Source: Streptomyces achromogenes
GTDB taxonomy: Bacteria; Actinomycetota; Actinomycetes; Streptomycetales; Streptomycetaceae
DNA length: 64,000 nucleotides
Reading direction: 5' to 3'
Assembly (NCBI RefSeq): GCF_030816715.1
Contig: NZ_JAUSYH010000001.1
Coordinates: 4,030,001-4,094,000 of the forward strand
The notes below the pieces were generated by a model. The model was not told where the DNA came from. It made no database searches and was given only the letters and a program-made list of their open reading frames with translations. Every line of letters starts with the position of its first letter. Position 1 is the stretch's first letter. This document shows, piece after piece, positions 26,011 through 34,092 of this stretch. The position numbers and the translations under genes are program-made.

Positions 26011-26073
26011 TTGTCACTCTCACCTTCAGAGTGCTAACGCCAATGATTAGCACTCGCCCCTGCCGAGTGCAAG
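26011..26073. promoter_or_regulatory. Two CIRCE operators upstream of groEL2
   Basis: CIRCE is TTAGCACTC-N9-GAGTGCTAA. One copy spans 26011-26037 (TTGTCACTC, nine bases, GAGTGCTAA; 16 of 18 arm positions) and the second 26047-26073 (TTAGCACTC, nine bases, GAGTGCAAG; 16 of 18). Each has one perfect arm, and the perfect arms face each other around CGCCAATGA. HrcA is the expected repressor. Confidence 0.9.
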
Positions 26074-26210
26074 CGCCTCGGGACGATCCGCAGGTGAACA
26101 GGGGGCGTCCGGTCCCGCCGCGCGCCCGCCGGCCGGGATCGGGGGGCGGGGTCGGTGTTCGGAGGTCGGGGAGGCCACCCCGGGGGGCCGCCCAGTCCCC
26201 GGGCATGCCG

Positions 26211-26242
26211 AAGGGCTCGCGCCCCGGGAGGCGCGAGCCCTT
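26211..26242 (-). terminator. Terminator of the cold-shock gene
   Basis: Twelve-bp perfect stem (26211-26222 with 26231-26242, AAGGGCTCGCGC / GCGCGAGCCCTT) and an eight-base loop, 44 bases after the cold-shock gene stop. It also separates this gene from the groEL2 regulatory region. Confidence 0.85.
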
Positions 26243-26285
26243 CGAAGATGAAACAGAAGAACGACGCTGTCAGTCGGCGCGTGCT

Positions 26286-26492
26286 TCAGCCGGTCGCGAG
26301 CCGGACCATGTCCGCCTGCGGCCCCTTCTGGCCAGCCGAGATCTCGAAATCGACTCGCTGACCCTCCTCCAGGGTGCGGTAGCCGTCCATCTGAATCGCG
26401 CTGTAGTGGACGAAAACATCCGCACCACCGTCGACCGCGATGAAGCCGTACCCCTTCTCCGCGTTGAACCACTTGACGGTGCCCTGAGCCAT
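26286..26492 (-). CDS. CspA-type cold-shock protein
   Basis: Classical single-domain cold-shock protein (68 aa) binding single-stranded RNA and DNA. The RNP motifs are KGYGFIA and DVFVHYS, and the chain starts AQGTVKWFNAEKGYGF. It acts as an RNA chaperone. The ATG has GGGGAG six bases upstream. Unlike the 127-residue cold-shock-domain protein at the left end of the window, it has no extension. A long leader (26493 onward) could give post-transcriptional cold control, as known for other csp genes. Confidence 0.95.
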   Translation of the reverse strand: MAQGTVKWFNAEKGYGFIAVDGGADVFVHYSAIQMDGYRTLEEGQRVDFEISAGQKGPQADMVRLATG

Positions 26493-26845
26493 GCCTAACT
26501 CCCCTATTACTGGCCCTTGCACAGACCCGCACTTCGCGGATCCGGGTCAGACCTCACCCCCCATTGGTTGGGGGCGTGCGCCGGAACGCGTCGACCGAGG
26601 CCGAATGTAGCTGTCCAACTGCCCTCTGCAACAGGTCACTCGGACGAGAATTCTGGACGCAAGGGATCCGGAATGTGGCGAGAATTCGCCTGAATTCAGG
26701 GCAAGTCGGGCCCTGCAAAAGCCACAAAAGCCACAAAAGCAGCACGCACTTTGGCTGCTTCTTGTCGGGCGCGGGCGAAAAGAAAAGGCTCCGGAGCCGG
26801 TGATCAGGACCCGGTTCCCCAACTGTATCGCGCTCAACCACACTG
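26493..26845 (-). other. Leader and upstream region of the cold-shock gene
   Basis: About 350 bases without a gene. Read on the minus strand it contains GACCCGGATCCGCGAAGTGC, which can fold against a GGGTC nearby (GACCCG ... CGGGTC, + strand 26522-26549), and a less GC-rich section (26640-26780) with EcoRI-like GAATTC three times and short AAAGCCACAA repeats (26716-26738). The low GC and repeats contrast with the surroundings and suit a structured cold-shock leader plus promoter. No transcription start is evident. Confidence 0.45.
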
Positions 26846-26882
26846 AATTGCCCCCTCCGCTTCTATCGCGGAGAGGGCAATT
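26846..26882. terminator. Hairpin downstream of the sulfur-carrier gene
   Basis: Arms 26846-26860 and 26868-26882 pair over 15 bases with one mismatch (AATTGCCC...CTCCGC / GCGGAG...GGGCAATT) around a seven-base loop. It lies 60 bases after the stop of the moaD/thiS-like gene and is the likely end of the thrC-like operon. Confidence 0.75.
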
Positions 26883-26942
26883 TCATGAACTCTCGGTAAT
26901 CACTATTACCGACGGTTACTACCGGCGGGTACTGACCAGCGG

Positions 26943-27218
26943 TCAGCCACCGGCGACGGCGGGAATGATCGAGATCCCGGCGCCGGGCGGAGTCGCCGTC
27001 TCGAGACCCTGCTCGAAGCGGACGTCGTCGTCGTTCACGTACACGTTGACGAACCGGCGCAGCTTGCCCTGGTCGTCCAGGACGCGCGCGGCGATGCCGG
27101 TGTGGTTCTTCTCCAGGTCGGAGATGACCTCGCCGAGGGTCGCGCCCTCGGCCGAGACCTCGGCCTGACCGCCGGTGTAGGTGCGCAGGATGGTCGGGAT
27201 GCGAACAGTGACGCTCAT
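26943..27218 (-). CDS. MoaD/ThiS-family sulfur carrier protein
   Basis: 91-residue ubiquitin-like protein ending in Gly-Gly (PAVAGG), the tail that is adenylated and converted to a thiocarboxylate to donate sulfide. The core (TLGEVISDLEKNHTGIAARV, RRFVNVYVNDDDVRF, GAGISIIPAVAGG) resembles CysO, the carrier used with CysM in mycobacteria. It overlaps the preceding thrC-like gene by ATGA, so the two are made together, and the pair sits behind a SAM-type riboswitch. A role as sulfur donor for the PLP enzyme encoded with it is the simplest reading. No Mec+-type protease or E1 enzyme is adjacent. Confidence 0.93.
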   Translation of the reverse strand: MSVTVRIPTILRTYTGGQAEVSAEGATLGEVISDLEKNHTGIAARVLDDQGKLRRFVNVYVNDDDVRFEQGLETATPPGAGISIIPAVAGG

Positions 27219-28513
27219 GATGCGAGGCCAGCCTCTCGGAAAGAGTCCAGGTTGGGGCGGATGGTCGCGGTGAGTCCGGTGCCGGCCACCGCGTCCAGGG
27301 TCTTCAGTCCGTCACCGGTGTTCAGGACGACGGTGGTCTTCGTCGGGTCCAGCAGACCGTTCTCGATCAACTTCTTCGTCACGCCCACGGTCACGCCGCC
27401 GGCCGTCTCCGCGAAGATGCCCTCGGTGCGCGCCAGCAGCTTGATCGCGTCGACGACCTGCTCGTCGTTCACGTCCTCCACCGCGCCGCCGGTCCGCCGC
27501 GCGATGTCGAGGACGTACGGGCCGTCCGCCGGGTTGCCGATGGCCAGCGACTTGGCGATGGTGTTCGGCTTCTGGGGACGGACCACGTCGTGCCCGGCCT
27601 TGTAGGCGACGGACACCGGGGAGCACCCCTCCGCCTGCGCACCGAAGATCTTGTACGGCCTGTCCTCGACCAGCCCGAGCTTGATCAGCTCCTGCAGACC
27701 CTTGTCGATCTTCGTGAGCTGGGAGCCGGACGCGATGGGCACCACCAGCTGGTCGGGCAGCCGCCAGCCGAGCTGCTCGCAGATCTCGTACGCCAGCGTC
27801 TTCGAGCCCTCGGCGTAGTAGGGCCGCAGGTTGACGTTGACGAAGCCCCAGCCCTCGCCCGCCGGGTCGCCGATGAGCTCGGAGCAGAAGCGGTTGACGT
27901 CGTCGTAGTTGCCCTCGATGCCGACGAGCTCGCCGCCGTAGATCGCGGCCATGACGACCTTGCCCTGCTCCAGGTCGTGCGGGATGAACACGCACGAGCG
28001 GAAGCCGGCGCGGGCCGCGGCGGCGCCCACGGCGCCGGCCAGGTTGCCGGTGGAGGAGCAGGAGAGCGTGGTGAAGCCGAACGCGCGGGCGGCCTCGATG
28101 GCCTGGGCGACGACCCGGTCCTTGAAGGAGTGGGTCGGGTTGCCGGAGTCGTCCTTGACGAAGAGCTTGCCGGCGTCGACGCCCAGCTCGCGGGCGAGGT
28201 TGTCGGCCTGCACGAGCTTGGTCCAGCCGGGGTTGATGTTCGGCTTGCCGGCCACGTCCGCCGGGACGGGCAGCAGCGGCGCGTAGCGCCAGATGTTCGC
28301 GGGTCCCGCCTCGATACGCCTCCGCAGCTCCTCCGTGTCGTAGGAGGAGAAGTCGTACGCGATCTCGAGCGGGCCGAAACACTTCTCGCACGCGAAGACC
28401 GGACCGAGGGGGACGCGGTGGCCGCACTCGCGGCAGCTCAACGCGGTGGCCGGACCGAGGTCGACAGCGGAGGTCGTAGAGTCCGTGGTGCTTGCAACAG
28501 TCTGCGCAGCCAT
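27215..28513 (-). CDS. thrC: Threonine synthase-like PLP enzyme
   Basis: 432-residue fold-type II PLP enzyme. PLP lysine is in NPTHSFKDRVVAQA; phosphate-binding glycines are in CSSTGNLAGAVGAAAARAG. An N-terminal zinc-ribbon-like segment (SCRECGHRVPLG, ACEKCFGP) is present, as in class-I threonine synthases. The conventional reaction turns O-phosphohomoserine into threonine. Streptomyces normally carry another thrC with hom and thrB, so this is probably a paralogue. Coupling to a Gly-Gly sulfur carrier and a SAM-type riboswitch leader suggest it instead adds sulfide to O-phosphohomoserine to make homocysteine. That is inference; catalytic residues do not discriminate. Confidence 0.93.
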   Translation of the reverse strand: MAAQTVASTTDSTTSAVDLGPATALSCRECGHRVPLGPVFACEKCFGPLEIAYDFSSYDTEELRRRIEAGPANIWRYAPLLPVPADVAGKPNINPGWTKLVQADNLARELGVDAGKLFVKDDSGNPTHSFKDRVVAQAIEAARAFGFTTLSCSSTGNLAGAVGAAAARAGFRSCVFIPHDLEQGKVVMAAIYGGELVGIEGNYDDVNRFCSELIGDPAGEGWGFVNVNLRPYYAEGSKTLAYEICEQLGWRLPDQLVVPIASGSQLTKIDKGLQELIKLGLVEDRPYKIFGAQAEGCSPVSVAYKAGHDVVRPQKPNTIAKSLAIGNPADGPYVLDIARRTGGAVEDVNDEQVVDAIKLLARTEGIFAETAGGVTVGVTKKLIENGLLDPTKTTVVLNTGDGLKTLDAVAGTGLTATIRPNLDSFREAGLAS

Positions 28514-28559
28514 GTGAGGCGAGGCCCTTTCTCCTCATCTTCCTCACGACGCACTTCGC

Positions 28560-28690
28560 CGTGAGACGGATTTGGCACCTTCCCGAGCCGGGAGCCTCGC
28601 TGAACGATCAACACTGATCTACGAGAACCGACTGGAGGGTTGCCGGGGCTTCATCGGGCCGTGTCCCTCTGCCCCTCTGGATGAGCGGTA
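28560..28690 (-). ncRNA. SAM-type (S-box family) riboswitch
   Basis: On the minus strand the leader reads GAGGGACACGGCCCGATGAA, then GCCCCGGCAACC, and about 60 bases later AAGGTGCCAAATCC. These are the conserved core segments of the SAM-I/SAM-IV riboswitch family in the right order and spacing. It ends about 45 bases before the thrC-like start, whose ribosome site is GAGGAGAAAGG, so translational or transcriptional control by S-adenosylmethionine is expected. Which subclass it belongs to needs a covariance-model search. Confidence 0.85.
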
Positions 28691-28851
28691 TTCGGTTGTT
28701 GATCTGTGGGCGTCGACGACCCTGACATGCGATGGTCACCGGCGTTGTCCAAGACTGTAACCGAAGGCCAGGACAGTTGAGATAGTCGTCCGAACCGCGA
28801 GATGGATCACGCAGGACCGTCTCGCCGAGAGAGCGCAGAGGAGCCGCCGAC

Positions 28852-29796
28852 GTGCTGGAAGAAGTCGAGCGCTGGCTGAGCACCCGTTCCTGGTCCCTGA
28901 CGGACCGCCCACTGCACCGGATTCTCGCCGCCAAACAGCGCACGGGCCAGTCGGTGAGCGTCGTGCTGCCCGCGCTCAACGAGGAGGAGACGGTCGGTGA
29001 GATCGTCGCCGTGATCCGCCACGACCTCATGCGGCAGGTCCCGCTCGTCGACGAGATCGTCGTCGTCGACTCCGGATCGACCGACCGCACCTCCGAGGTG
29101 GCCGCGGCGGCGGGCGCGCGCGTCGTCCACCGCGACGAGATACTCCCCCGCATCCCGGCCGCGCCCGGCAAGGGCGAGGTGCTGTGGCGCTCGCTGCTGG
29201 TCACCCGCGGGGACGTGGTCTGCTTCATCGATGCCGACCTGCGGGAGTTCTCCTCCGACTTCGTCTCGGGGATCGTCGGCCCGCTGCTCACCGATCCGGA
29301 CGTGGACCTGGTCAAGGCCATGTACGACCGTCCGCTGGGCGGCGCGGCCGGTCAGGGCGGACGCGTCACCGAGCTGATGGCCCGCCCCCTGCTCAACATG
29401 CACTGGCCGCAGCTCGCCGGGTTCGTGCAGCCGCTCGGCGGCGAGTACGCGGCCCGCCGGAGCCTGCTGGAGCAGCTGCCCTTCCCGGTGGGCTACGGCG
29501 TGGAGCTGGGCATGCTGGTCGACGCCCTGCATCTGGTGGGCCTCGACGCCCTCGCCCAGGTCGACGTCGGCGTGCGCAAGCACCGCCACCAGGACGGCCA
29601 GGCCCTGGGCCGGATGGCGGCGGCGATCTACCGCACCGCCCAGCTGCGGCTGGCCCGCGGCCACCTCGTCCGCCCCGCCCTCACCCAGTTCGAGCGCGGC
29701 CCGGACGGTTTCGAGCCGCACACCTACTCCGTCGACACGGAGGAACGGCCGCCGATGACGGACATCGCGGAGTACGCCCGCCGCAAGGTGGCCTGA
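28852..29796 (+). CDS. gpgS: Glucosyl-3-phosphoglycerate synthase GpgS
   Basis: GT81-family retaining glycosyltransferase (314 aa) that moves glucose from a nucleotide sugar to 3-phosphoglycerate, the first step toward glucosylglycerate and methylglucose lipopolysaccharide. Visible features: SVVLPALNEEETVGEIV, EIVVVDSGSTDRT, the DxD-type metal motif CFIDADLREF, and GYGVELGMLVDALHLVGLDA. The GTG start follows GGAGCC and lies 338 bases from the divergent thrC-like gene. The trehalose-phosphate synthase gene follows, giving a compatible-solute neighbourhood. The spacer on this side holds the promoter; no clear boxes were identified. Confidence 0.94.
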   Translation: MLEEVERWLSTRSWSLTDRPLHRILAAKQRTGQSVSVVLPALNEEETVGEIVAVIRHDLMRQVPLVDEIVVVDSGSTDRTSEVAAAAGARVVHRDEILPRIPAAPGKGEVLWRSLLVTRGDVVCFIDADLREFSSDFVSGIVGPLLTDPDVDLVKAMYDRPLGGAAGQGGRVTELMARPLLNMHWPQLAGFVQPLGGEYAARRSLLEQLPFPVGYGVELGMLVDALHLVGLDALAQVDVGVRKHRHQDGQALGRMAAAIYRTAQLRLARGHLVRPALTQFERGPDGFEPHTYSVDTEERPPMTDIAEYARRKVA

Positions 29797-29912
29797 CCGC
29801 GTGCCCGTCCCCCGCGACAGGGCGCCGGCAGTGAGGACACGGCCGGATACGGCCCCTCCACACAGCGCGACCGTACGTTTGAGGGTTTACAGAGCGGGCT
29901 AGGTTGAGGCTT

Positions 29913-31328
29913 ATGGCTTCCACGCACGACACGTCTGCCGCCCGGGGTGCCGAGGTGCTGGTCGCGTCCAACCGCGGTCCGGTCTCCTACGAGGTGCGCG
30001 AGGACGGCTCGCTGCACACGAAACGCGGCGGTGGCGGACTGGTCTCCGGTCTGTCGGCCATCGGCCCCGACGCGGGCGCGCTCTGGGTGTGCTCGGCGCT
30101 CTCCGACGGCGACCGCGAGGCGGTCCGGCGCGGTGTCGGCGAGGAGGGCGTGCGCATGCTGCCCGTCCCGGCCGACGTGCACGCCGACGCGTACAACGGC
30201 ATCGCCAACTCGGTGCTCTGGTTCGTCCACCACCTGCTGTACCAGACCCCGCTGGAGCCCGTCTTCGACGCGGGGTTCCGCCGCCAGTGGGCGGCGTACG
30301 AGACCTACAACCGGGCCTTCGCCGAGGCGCTCGCCGAGGATGCGGCGGACGGCGCGGCGGTGCTGGTCCAGGACTACCACCTGTGTCTCGTCCCCGGCAT
30401 GCTCCGCGAACTGCGCCCCGACCTGCGCATCGGGCACTTCTCGCACACGCCGTGGGCGCCCCCGGACTACTTCGCGCTGCTGCCCGACGACATCCGCGAA
30501 CAGCTGCTGCGGGGCATGCTCGGCGCGGACCGGCTGGGCTTCCTCACCCGGCGCTGGGCGGACGCCTTCACCGCCTGCTGCGAGCAGTCCGTCGGGGGCC
30601 TGGCCGGCACCGAGGTCGGTGTGCACGGGCTCGGCGCGGACGCCGACTTCCTGCGCGAGCGCTCGCACCGCCCGGACGTCGAGGAGCGCATCGTGGCGCT
30701 GCGCGAGGAGATCGGCGAGGGGCGCAAGGCGATCGTCCGCGTCGACCGCACCGAGCTGTCCAAGAACATCGTGCGCGGCCTTCTGGCCTACCGGCAGCTG
30801 CTCGACGACCACCCGCAATGGCGCGAACGGGTCGTCCACGTGGCCTTCGCCTACCCCTCCCGCCAGGACCTCGCCGTCTACCGGGACTACATGGCCGAAG
30901 TGCAGCGGGTGACGGACGAGATCAACGCCGGTTACGGCACGCCCGGCTGGACCCCGGTGCTGCTGAACCTCAAGGACGACTTCGCCCGCTCCCTGGCCGC
31001 CTACCGCCTCGCGGACGTCGCGCTGGTCAACCCGATCCGCGACGGCATGAACCTGGTCGCCAAGGAGGTCCCGGTCGTCTCCGACGAGGGCTGCGCGCTG
31101 GTCCTGTCCCGGGAGGCGGGCGCGTACTGGGAGCTGCGCGAGGACGCGATCACGGTGAACCCGTACGACGTCCTGGAGACCGCCCGCGCCCTGCACGAGG
31201 CGCTGTCCATGGCGCCGGGGGAGCGGGCCGAGCGCACGAAGCGGCTGTCCGCCGCGGCGACCGCGCTGCCGCCGGCCCGCTGGTTCCTGGACCAGCTGAA
31301 CGCCCTGCGCGCGACGCAGCCGGGCTGA
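29913..31328 (+). CDS. otsA: Trehalose-6-phosphate synthase OtsA
   Basis: GT20 glycosyltransferase (471 aa) joining UDP- or GDP-glucose to glucose-6-phosphate. Conserved blocks: VASNRGPVSYEV, GGGGLVSGLSA, WVHD-equivalent VQDYHLCLVPGML, GHFSHTPWAPPDYF, VDRTELSKNIVRGLLAY and NPIRDGMNLVAKE. ATG 29913 has GAGGC immediately upstream; the frame is open three codons earlier. The phosphatase partner otsB lies convergently 93 bases downstream. Together they give the OtsAB trehalose route, used for spores and osmotic stress. Confidence 0.96.
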   Translation: MASTHDTSAARGAEVLVASNRGPVSYEVREDGSLHTKRGGGGLVSGLSAIGPDAGALWVCSALSDGDREAVRRGVGEEGVRMLPVPADVHADAYNGIANSVLWFVHHLLYQTPLEPVFDAGFRRQWAAYETYNRAFAEALAEDAADGAAVLVQDYHLCLVPGMLRELRPDLRIGHFSHTPWAPPDYFALLPDDIREQLLRGMLGADRLGFLTRRWADAFTACCEQSVGGLAGTEVGVHGLGADADFLRERSHRPDVEERIVALREEIGEGRKAIVRVDRTELSKNIVRGLLAYRQLLDDHPQWRERVVHVAFAYPSRQDLAVYRDYMAEVQRVTDEINAGYGTPGWTPVLLNLKDDFARSLAAYRLADVALVNPIRDGMNLVAKEVPVVSDEGCALVLSREAGAYWELREDAITVNPYDVLETARALHEALSMAPGERAERTKRLSAAATALPPARWFLDQLNALRATQPG

Positions 31329-31421
31329 GCGGCCGGCCGCGGCACGCGCCGGGCGGGCCGGCGCGAACCGGGGCGGGCCGTCGACGGCATGCCCGGGCTC
31401 GCCCGCCGCGCCGTACGCGGC

Positions 31422-32288
31422 TCAGCCGAGCCGTGCCGCCAGCTGCCGCAGCAGCCGTACGACCCCGGCGGGCCCGTCGACGACGAGGTCCGCGCGCTCG
31501 GCCAGTTCGCCGACCTCCGTGCTGCCGCTGCACACCAGCAGGCCGGGGACGCCGTCGGCGCGCAGTTTCTCGACGGCGGCGAAGGCGGGGAGGTCGCCGA
31601 GGTCGTCGCCGGCGTAGAGCACGGACCGGGCGCCGGTCTCGCGGACGTGGTCCAGCAGGGCCACGCCCTTGTCCATGCCCGGCGGGCGCAGCTCCAGGAC
31701 CATGCGGCCGGGTTCGACGATCAGGCCGTGCCGGGTCGCGAGGTCGGTGAGGGGGCCGCGCAGGGCGTCGAAGGCGGCCTGGGGGTCGTCGGCGCGGCGG
31801 GTGTGCACGGCGACGGCCCGGCCGCCCTTCTCCTCGATCCAGACGCCGGGCCGGTCCCCGGCGGCCGCGAGGACCCGCGGGAGCCCGTCCCGGACGGCGG
31901 CCACGCCGGGGTGCGGTTCGGGGGCGCTGAGGGCGCCGGTGCGGGCGTCCCAGCGCTCGGCGCCGTAGTGGCCGAGCACGGTGAGCCGGCCCAGCCCCGC
32001 TACCCCGGCGAAGCCGCCGTGCCGTACGGCGACCTCGGCGGGCCGCCCGGTGACGACGGCCACGCCGGCGACCTTCGGGGCGAGCGCGGCGAGCGCGGGG
32101 ACGGCGTCGGGGTGCGCCCGCGCGTCCTGCGGGTTCTCGACGATCGGGGCGAGGGTGCCGTCGAAGTCGAGGGCGACGAGGGCGGCCGACGGGCGGCCGA
32201 CGATCGCGTCGAGCGCCGCGCGGCCCGCCGGGGTGACCGGAACGGGAAGCGGACCGGGTGCCGTGGAGTGCGTCTGAGGGGTGCCCAT
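31422..32288 (-). CDS. otsB: Trehalose-6-phosphate phosphatase OtsB
   Basis: HAD-superfamily phosphatase (288 aa) completing trehalose synthesis. Motif I is LDFDGTLAPI with the nucleophile Asp, motif II VVTGRP, motif III around PPGMDKGVALLDHV, and motif IV YAGDDLGDLPAF. Other conserved segments are GHYGAERWD and IEEKGGRAVAVHTRRADD. It is convergent with otsA rather than in the same operon, so the two are not co-transcribed. The ATG is 30 bases from the end of the DUF3263 gene, which may share its transcript. Confidence 0.94.
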   Translation of the reverse strand: MGTPQTHSTAPGPLPVPVTPAGRAALDAIVGRPSAALVALDFDGTLAPIVENPQDARAHPDAVPALAALAPKVAGVAVVTGRPAEVAVRHGGFAGVAGLGRLTVLGHYGAERWDARTGALSAPEPHPGVAAVRDGLPRVLAAAGDRPGVWIEEKGGRAVAVHTRRADDPQAAFDALRGPLTDLATRHGLIVEPGRMVLELRPPGMDKGVALLDHVRETGARSVLYAGDDLGDLPAFAAVEKLRADGVPGLLVCSGSTEVGELAERADLVVDGPAGVVRLLRQLAARLG

Positions 32289-32317
32289 ACAGGGACGATA
32301 ACCAGCGAGCGCCGCCG

Positions 32318-32635
32318 CTAACGTTCCGTCCGTCTCGCTTCTCGTACTCTGCGCAGCCTGTTCACCGTGACCGGGTCGTGGGCCAGTGCGCGGGCGTCGT
32401 CGAGGAGGGCGTTGAGGAGCTGGTAGTAGCGCACCGGCGACAGGTCCAGTTCCTCGCGTATGGCCCGTTCCTTCGCGCCGGGGCCGGGGAACCCGCGCCG
32501 CTCGAGGGCGAGGATGGCGCGCTCCCGCGCGCCCGGCCCGTCCGCGTCCGCCCGCCGTTCCCGGCCCGCTTCCGTCCCGGCCTCACCGCCCGCTTCCGTG
32601 CCCGGCTCGCTGCCCGCCTCGCCGCTCGCTTCCAT
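32318..32635 (-). CDS. DUF3263 small DNA-binding-like protein
   Basis: 105-residue protein of the actinobacterial DUF3263 family. The conserved part is RERAILALERRGFPGPGAKE, REELDLSPVRYYQLLNALLD and TVNRLRRVREARR, a small helical fold with helix-turn-helix character. The N-terminal ~30 residues repeat GEAGSEPGTEAGGEAGTEAG-like units and are likely disordered. ATG 32635 is chosen because GGAGG lies five bases upstream; an ATG four codons earlier is possible. It lies between otsB and the sugar-binding lipoprotein gene on the same strand. Confidence 0.85.
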   Translation of the reverse strand: MEASGEAGSEPGTEAGGEAGTEAGRERRADADGPGARERAILALERRGFPGPGAKERAIREELDLSPVRYYQLLNALLDDARALAHDPVTVNRLRRVREARRTER

Positions 32636-32682
32636 GCCCGCCTCCATGACCCGCACGGTAACGCCCGCCGCTGACATCCGGC

Positions 32683-33972
32683 TCATTCGCCGGCGGCGCT
32701 CTCCAGCGTCGTCGCGGTCGTCTGCAGGTCGCCGAGCACGTCGGCGGGGCTGCCGTTCGCGGTCACGGCCTGGCCGATCCGCTTCTTGATCTGCGCGCTG
32801 ACCTTGGCCCACGAGGTCCGCCCGACGGGGTAGCTCTCCGACAGCGGCAGCTCCGCGAGGAACGGCTTGAGGTCGGCGTCCTCCTTGGCCGTGCCCATGA
32901 CCAGGGACGCGGAGGTGGTGACCGGCAGCAGGTCGTACTCGTGGGAGAAGTCCAGCACGTTCTTCTCGCTGTAGACGAAGTCGAGGAAGTCGCCGATCTC
33001 GTCGCCGTGCCCGCCCCGCTTGAAGGCGGTCATCCAGTCGGCGACGCCCAGGGAGGTCTTGCTGGGGCCGTCGCGGCCGGGCATCGGCACCATGCCGAAC
33101 TCGACGCCCTTGGCGGCGGCCGTCTTCATCAGCGAAGGATGCCCGTTGAGCATGCCCACGTCGCCGGCGGCGAAGGCCGCGAACGCGGTGGCCCGGTTCA
33201 GCCTGCCCGGCGCGACCGGCCCGGTCAGGCCCTTGCCGACCAGGTCGGTCTTCAGCCAGTCGAGGGTCTCGACGTTCTCGGCGGAGTCGAAGCTGTAGCT
33301 GCTGACCGTCTGGGTGTAGCCGCCCCGGCCGCTGAGCAGCCACTGCAGGGTCTCGGCCTGCGCCTCCTCGGGGCCGAGGGGCAGCGCGTAGGGGTACTTC
33401 ACGCCGTCCTTCTTGAGCGCCCGCGCGTCCTTCGCGAGCTCGGCCCAGGTGGTGGGCGCGCTGATGCCGGCCCGGGCGAAGAGGGTCTTGTTGTAGAACA
33501 GCAGCCGGGTGGAGGAGGCGAACGGCATGCCGTACTGCAGGCCGCGCACCTGTCCCGCCCGGGCGAGCTGGGGCACGAAGTCGGCCTCGACGGGGATGGA
33601 GAGCACTTCGCCCGCCTTGTACAGCAGGTCGTCCGCCGCGTAGTCGGCGTAGGCGCCGATCTGGGCCATGTCGGGGGCGTCGCCCGCGTCGACCATCGCC
33701 TTGACCTTCGCGTCCACGTCGTTCCAGGAGTACACGCTGACGTCGACGGTGACGCCCGGGTGGTCCTTCTCGTACGCGGCGACGAGCCGGTCCCAGTACT
33801 TCTTCGAGCTGTTGGCGCCGCTGTCGCCGTAGTCGGCGGCGACGAGTCTGAGGGTGACGTCGTCGGAACCCGAGGCCAGTCCGCAGCCGGTGAGGACCGC
33901 GGCCAGGCCGAGCGCGGTCACCCCCGCCACGGTTGCCGTGATCGTTGCTGACTTCCGTGCCCGCCGCTGCAC
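32683..33972 (-). CDS. ABC-type sugar-binding lipoprotein (orphan)
   Basis: 429-residue extracellular solute-binding protein of family 1 (MalE/DasA-like). The signal peptide ends in the lipobox LTGC, so it is membrane-tethered. The mature chain has VTLRLVAADYGDSGANSS, DVDAKVKAMVDAGDAPDMAQ and GMLNGHPSLMKTAAAKGVEF, typical of this fold. GTG 33972 has GGGAG seven bases upstream. No permease or ATPase genes are adjacent; MsiK, encoded at 52.2 kb, could serve as ATPase with permeases from elsewhere. It is divergent from nagK-nagA over dre sites, so an amino-sugar or chitin-derived ligand is likely. Confidence 0.9.
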   Translation of the reverse strand: MQRRARKSATITATVAGVTALGLAAVLTGCGLASGSDDVTLRLVAADYGDSGANSSKKYWDRLVAAYEKDHPGVTVDVSVYSWNDVDAKVKAMVDAGDAPDMAQIGAYADYAADDLLYKAGEVLSIPVEADFVPQLARAGQVRGLQYGMPFASSTRLLFYNKTLFARAGISAPTTWAELAKDARALKKDGVKYPYALPLGPEEAQAETLQWLLSGRGGYTQTVSSYSFDSAENVETLDWLKTDLVGKGLTGPVAPGRLNRATAFAAFAAGDVGMLNGHPSLMKTAAAKGVEFGMVPMPGRDGPSKTSLGVADWMTAFKRGGHGDEIGDFLDFVYSEKNVLDFSHEYDLLPVTTSASLVMGTAKEDADLKPFLAELPLSESYPVGRTSWAKVSAQIKKRIGQAVTANGSPADVLGDLQTTATTLESAAGE

Positions 33973-34021
33973 CGCACTGCTCCCAACTGATTGCTCATAC
34001 CAATGGACCGATATCCGGATC

Positions 34022-34054
34022 AAGGTCTACACCACCCAGGTGGTCCAGACCTCT
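34022..34054. promoter_or_regulatory. Paired DasR-like dre sites
   Basis: AAGGTCTACACCACCC and GGTGGTCCAGACCTCT lie head to head and form a 30-bp interrupted palindrome (AGGTCT ... AGACCT with inner CCACC/GGTGG). They match the dre consensus at 11 and 12 of 16 positions. They sit in the 163-bp divergent promoter region between the lipoprotein gene and nagK. Confidence 0.7.
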
Positions 34055-34092
34055 CCGGCCCCCGGGTCCGGCACGGTACCCCCACAACCAGA

